From JBMYQA01 sp049600855 (lineage in GTDB: Bacteria > Bacteroidota > Bacteroidia > Cytophagales > Flammeovirgaceae): a stretch of 37,092 nt of DNA. Made by a program: the position numbers and the translations under genes. Below, piece by piece: positions 34,935 to 37,092 of the stretch. Position 1 is the stretch's first letter. Each line of letters starts with the position of its first letter. The stretch is taken from NCBI GenBank assembly GCA_049600855.1, contig JBMYQA010000023.1, positions 1-37,092 of the forward strand. Direction: 5' to 3'. The notes under the pieces were generated by a model. That model saw nothing but the letters and a program-made list of their open reading frames with translations. It was not told where the DNA came from and did no database searches.

Positions 34935-36878
34935 TTAGCCCATAAATTCCCACGCACTTCGATATGCCGCTATTTTTTCGATGTAATCTAAAAAATGTTG
35001 ATAAAAAGTATGGCTACCCAATGTAGCACTATCACCTATCACAATTAATTTCTTTCTTGCCCTTGTAAGTGCTACATTCATTCTACGTACATCTTGCAAA
35101 AAACCGATACTTCCTTGGTCGTTACTTCTTACCAAACTGATGTACATCATATCCTGTTCTTGTCCTTGAAACCCATCAATGGAGCTTACCCGAATGCATT
35201 GGAGGTAATTTTTGAACGTTGGATCACTACTAAGCGCCCCCTTTATATGATTCACCTGTGCTTTGTAAGGCGAAACAATCCCGATGGATAATGTAGCAAA
35301 AAGGTGTGCCTGATGTTCTTGAATGTAGTCAAGTGTTTGGGCTAAATGTTTCAATAAGATGGTTGCTTCTCCTCGATTCATTGTACTCAAACGCTCCCCC
35401 TCTTTTTCTTCTTCAAAACCGCAACCTGCTGTATCGATAAACTCCACTGCTTTGCCCAATACATAATCGTCCTTATCACCTAATAAGTGATTTTCCACTG
35501 TATGATGTGCTTTTAACTTCCCCTGATAGAATTCTTGATTCGAGAATTCCATAATATGCGCATGCATGCGGTATTGTGTATCCAGTAAAGTAGCTACTTG
35601 TTGGCGCTGCATAATTTTTTCGAACAAGGTTACTTCCATCCCTGCTTTTGCCGCTTCACGAGATTTCACGGTGGGTGGCAGCTGACAATGATCGCCAGCT
35701 AAAATGACACGGTCGGCTTTACTAATAGGAATCCAGCAAGCTGCTTCCAGTGCTTGTGCAGCTTCATCAATAAAAACCGTACTAAAATGCCGTTTCTGAA
35801 TGTATTTATTCATGGAACCTACCAACGTGGCCGTAATCACTTGCGCAGATGAGAGTAATTGAGCAACAATGTATTCCTCAATTTGAACAATCTCCCCTTT
35901 AATTTTGCGCGCCTCTGCATACAACAACCGACGTTGTTCTCGTTCTTCTTTCCCAAACTTCCGTTTATATTTTGAGGCTAACTTTCGATATTCTTCCGCA
36001 TCCTTTTTCAGCTTTTTTAATCGTTTGTAATCCGCATGTGAAGAAATTTGATTCGCTAAGCTGTACTGAATCAATGCTTCATTTACACGGGCGGGGTTGC
36101 CAATTCGAAGCACGTTTAGACCTTTTTCAGCAAGCCGACTGGTTAGTAAATCAACGGCTGTGTTACTTGGGGCACAAACAAGCACCTGTTTTTCATGGGC
36201 TAATGTGTGTTTAATAAGTTGCACAAGTGTCGTTGTTTTTCCTGTGCCAGGAGGACCGTGAATAATCGCTACATCTTGTGCGTTTAAAGCTTGTTTAACC
36301 GCCGTATGCTGCGATGGATTGAGTTGTTCCTTTTCTTCGTAATCCACCGCTTCGCTTCCTGATAAAAAGCTAGGCTGATCTTTACCAAGCAAAATTTGTC
36401 TTAACGCTTTGAGTCGTCCTTCCTTCGCATCAATCACCCGTTTTAAGGCAAATTCCATCTCTTTATAACTTGCCGCATCAAATAACAAATCCAAGCCCAA
36501 GCTCGCTGCGTCATCCACCCAATCGGGCAATTCATCCACCTGAAAAAGAATCTTTACGGAATCTTTCCATACAGCTGCTAATACGCCATTGATGGTATTC
36601 ACCTGCTTTCCATCCTTCTCCTGTTCAAAAAGTGCCACCATTCCGCCTACTTGGAAAGCGTGTGATTTGCCTTGATGCGAAACTCGTTCCACCGTAAGTG
36701 CTACTTGCTGCCCTAAATCTCGGTCCGTTGCCGTAATTGCCAGCGGATGCCACGTATTGCCCTTTTGTTTACGCTCATGCAAAGCCGTCTGCAACATCGC
36801 TTCTTGATACTGACGCAAATCTTCTTCTTTCTCTATTTTAAGAACTCGGAGAACTTCTTGTAACTCTTCTACAATCAT
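34935..36878 (-). CDS. IGHMBP2/Upf1-like superfamily 1 DNA/RNA helicase
   Basis: This 647-residue cytoplasmic SF1B helicase couples ATP hydrolysis to unwinding of nucleic acid. In order: a beta-barrel-like N-terminal region (about 40-120), the Q motif LNPSQHTAV (186-194), motif I GPPGTGKTT (208-216), motif Ia (LVCAPSNTAVDLL), an alpha-helical insertion (280-330) rich in Lys and Glu, motif II DEAAQA (371-376), motif III (LAGDHCQLPPTV), motif IV region (LDTQYRMH), motif V (VSSIDGFQGQE) and motif VI (NVALTRARKKLIVIGD). All are intact. The order and the DEAA box identify the Upf1-like/IGHMBP2-like group common in Bacteroidota. ATG 36878 is clear. The SpoIIE sensor follows at 79 bp, with no evident functional link. 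Confidence 0.95.
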   Translation of the reverse strand: MIVEELQEVLRVLKIEKEEDLRQYQEAMLQTALHERKQKGNTWHPLAITATDRDLGQQVALTVERVSHQGKSHAFQVGGMVALFEQEKDGKQVNTINGVLAAVWKDSVKILFQVDELPDWVDDAASLGLDLLFDAASYKEMEFALKRVIDAKEGRLKALRQILLGKDQPSFLSGSEAVDYEEKEQLNPSQHTAVKQALNAQDVAIIHGPPGTGKTTTLVQLIKHTLAHEKQVLVCAPSNTAVDLLTSRLAEKGLNVLRIGNPARVNEALIQYSLANQISSHADYKRLKKLKKDAEEYRKLASKYKRKFGKEEREQRRLLYAEARKIKGEIVQIEEYIVAQLLSSAQVITATLVGSMNKYIQKRHFSTVFIDEAAQALEAACWIPISKADRVILAGDHCQLPPTVKSREAAKAGMEVTLFEKIMQRQQVATLLDTQYRMHAHIMEFSNQEFYQGKLKAHHTVENHLLGDKDDYVLGKAVEFIDTAGCGFEEEKEGERLSTMNRGEATILLKHLAQTLDYIQEHQAHLFATLSIGIVSPYKAQVNHIKGALSSDPTFKNYLQCIRVSSIDGFQGQEQDMMYISLVRSNDQGSIGFLQDVRRMNVALTRARKKLIVIGDSATLGSHTFYQHFLDYIEKIAAYRSAWEFMG

Positions 36879-37011
36879 ATGGAATAAAATGATTTTAGCT
36901 TTTGAGCAAGCTAATACATGCGTAGTGCCTGCGCAAACAAACCGATCATCTTTTTATCTTGAACTTGTATAAGAGATTGTTTTGCTACCGTACACAAAAA
37001 AATATGACCAA

Positions 37012-37092
37012 AAGCTTGCAAAATCTTTAGCGAGCGTAGGCCTGAAAATCTGCCGAGCGTGGGCAGGTAAGTGTGTAAGCAGGATCAGATTT
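37012..37092. repeat. repeat-like non-coding sequence at the window edge
   Basis: The last 80 bases contain two diverged copies of a CGAGCGT-(A/G)-GGC unit, one inside the small hairpin CTGCC-GAGCGTG-GGCAG. Base composition here is more GC-rich than in neighbouring spacers. The sequence is cut by the window end. It may be part of an intergenic repeat family or insertion-element border. Confidence 0.35.

Overview
The window looks like chromosome of a Bacteroidota bacterium, most likely Cytophagales-like. The signs are an STN-type TonB-dependent receptor paired with a DUF4249 lipoprotein, a DUF5723-type outer-membrane protein, two-component-regulator propeller/Y_Y_Y sensors, AT-rich spacers without clear Shine-Dalgarno sites, and a match to the Bacteroidota promoter box TAnnTTTG. 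Ten N's at 227-236 show a scaffolded draft assembly. I see no tRNA, rRNA, CRISPR array, transposase or integrase.

Layout. 1-2.8 kb: the 3' part of a Y_Y_Y/GAF/SpoIIE-phosphatase sensor, then an orphan ParA ATPase. 2.9-5.4 kb (minus): a lipoprotein and an outer-membrane protein, probably one operon. 6.0-8.5 kb: a secreted M14 metallopeptidase. 8.6-13.1 kb: a small secreted two-domain protein, plsC, a Usp-like protein, recX and thrB. 13.2-19.1 kb (minus): a LysM-rich lytic transglycosylase, panD, and a TonB receptor with a TPR-like N-terminus. 19.4-24.0 kb (minus): a two-gene TIR-like effector plus nSTAND1/coiled-coil/WD40 NTPase. 24.4-27.1 kb: prfB with its programmed frameshift, a UPF0173 hydrolase and a TPR protein. 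27.6-31.1 kb: an STN-TonB receptor translationally coupled to a DUF4249 lipoprotein. 31.1-36.9 kb (minus): a 14-blade propeller/SpoIIE sensor and an IGHMBP2-like helicase. The window ends in non-coding, repeat-like sequence.

The most interesting unit is the TIR/STAND pair at 19.4-24.0 kb. One gene carries a TIR-like domain with the glutamate of the WCxxE-type position, a DUF4062-like middle domain and a third Rossmann-like domain. The next gene carries an nSTAND1 P-loop NTPase, a transmembrane helix, a long charged coiled coil and a seven-bladed WD40 propeller. This resembles an NLR-type immune receptor split into effector and sensor polypeptides. The effector gene has no ATG start, and a good Bacteroidota promoter overlaps its longest possible start.

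A second theme is signalling through SpoIIE-type PP2C phosphatases: two paralogous membrane sensors sit at opposite ends of the window and carry a phosphatase where the better-known hybrid systems have a histidine kinase. Convergent gene pairs are separated by clear bidirectional hairpin terminators. A 129-bp palindromic intergenic element lies at 15620-15748.
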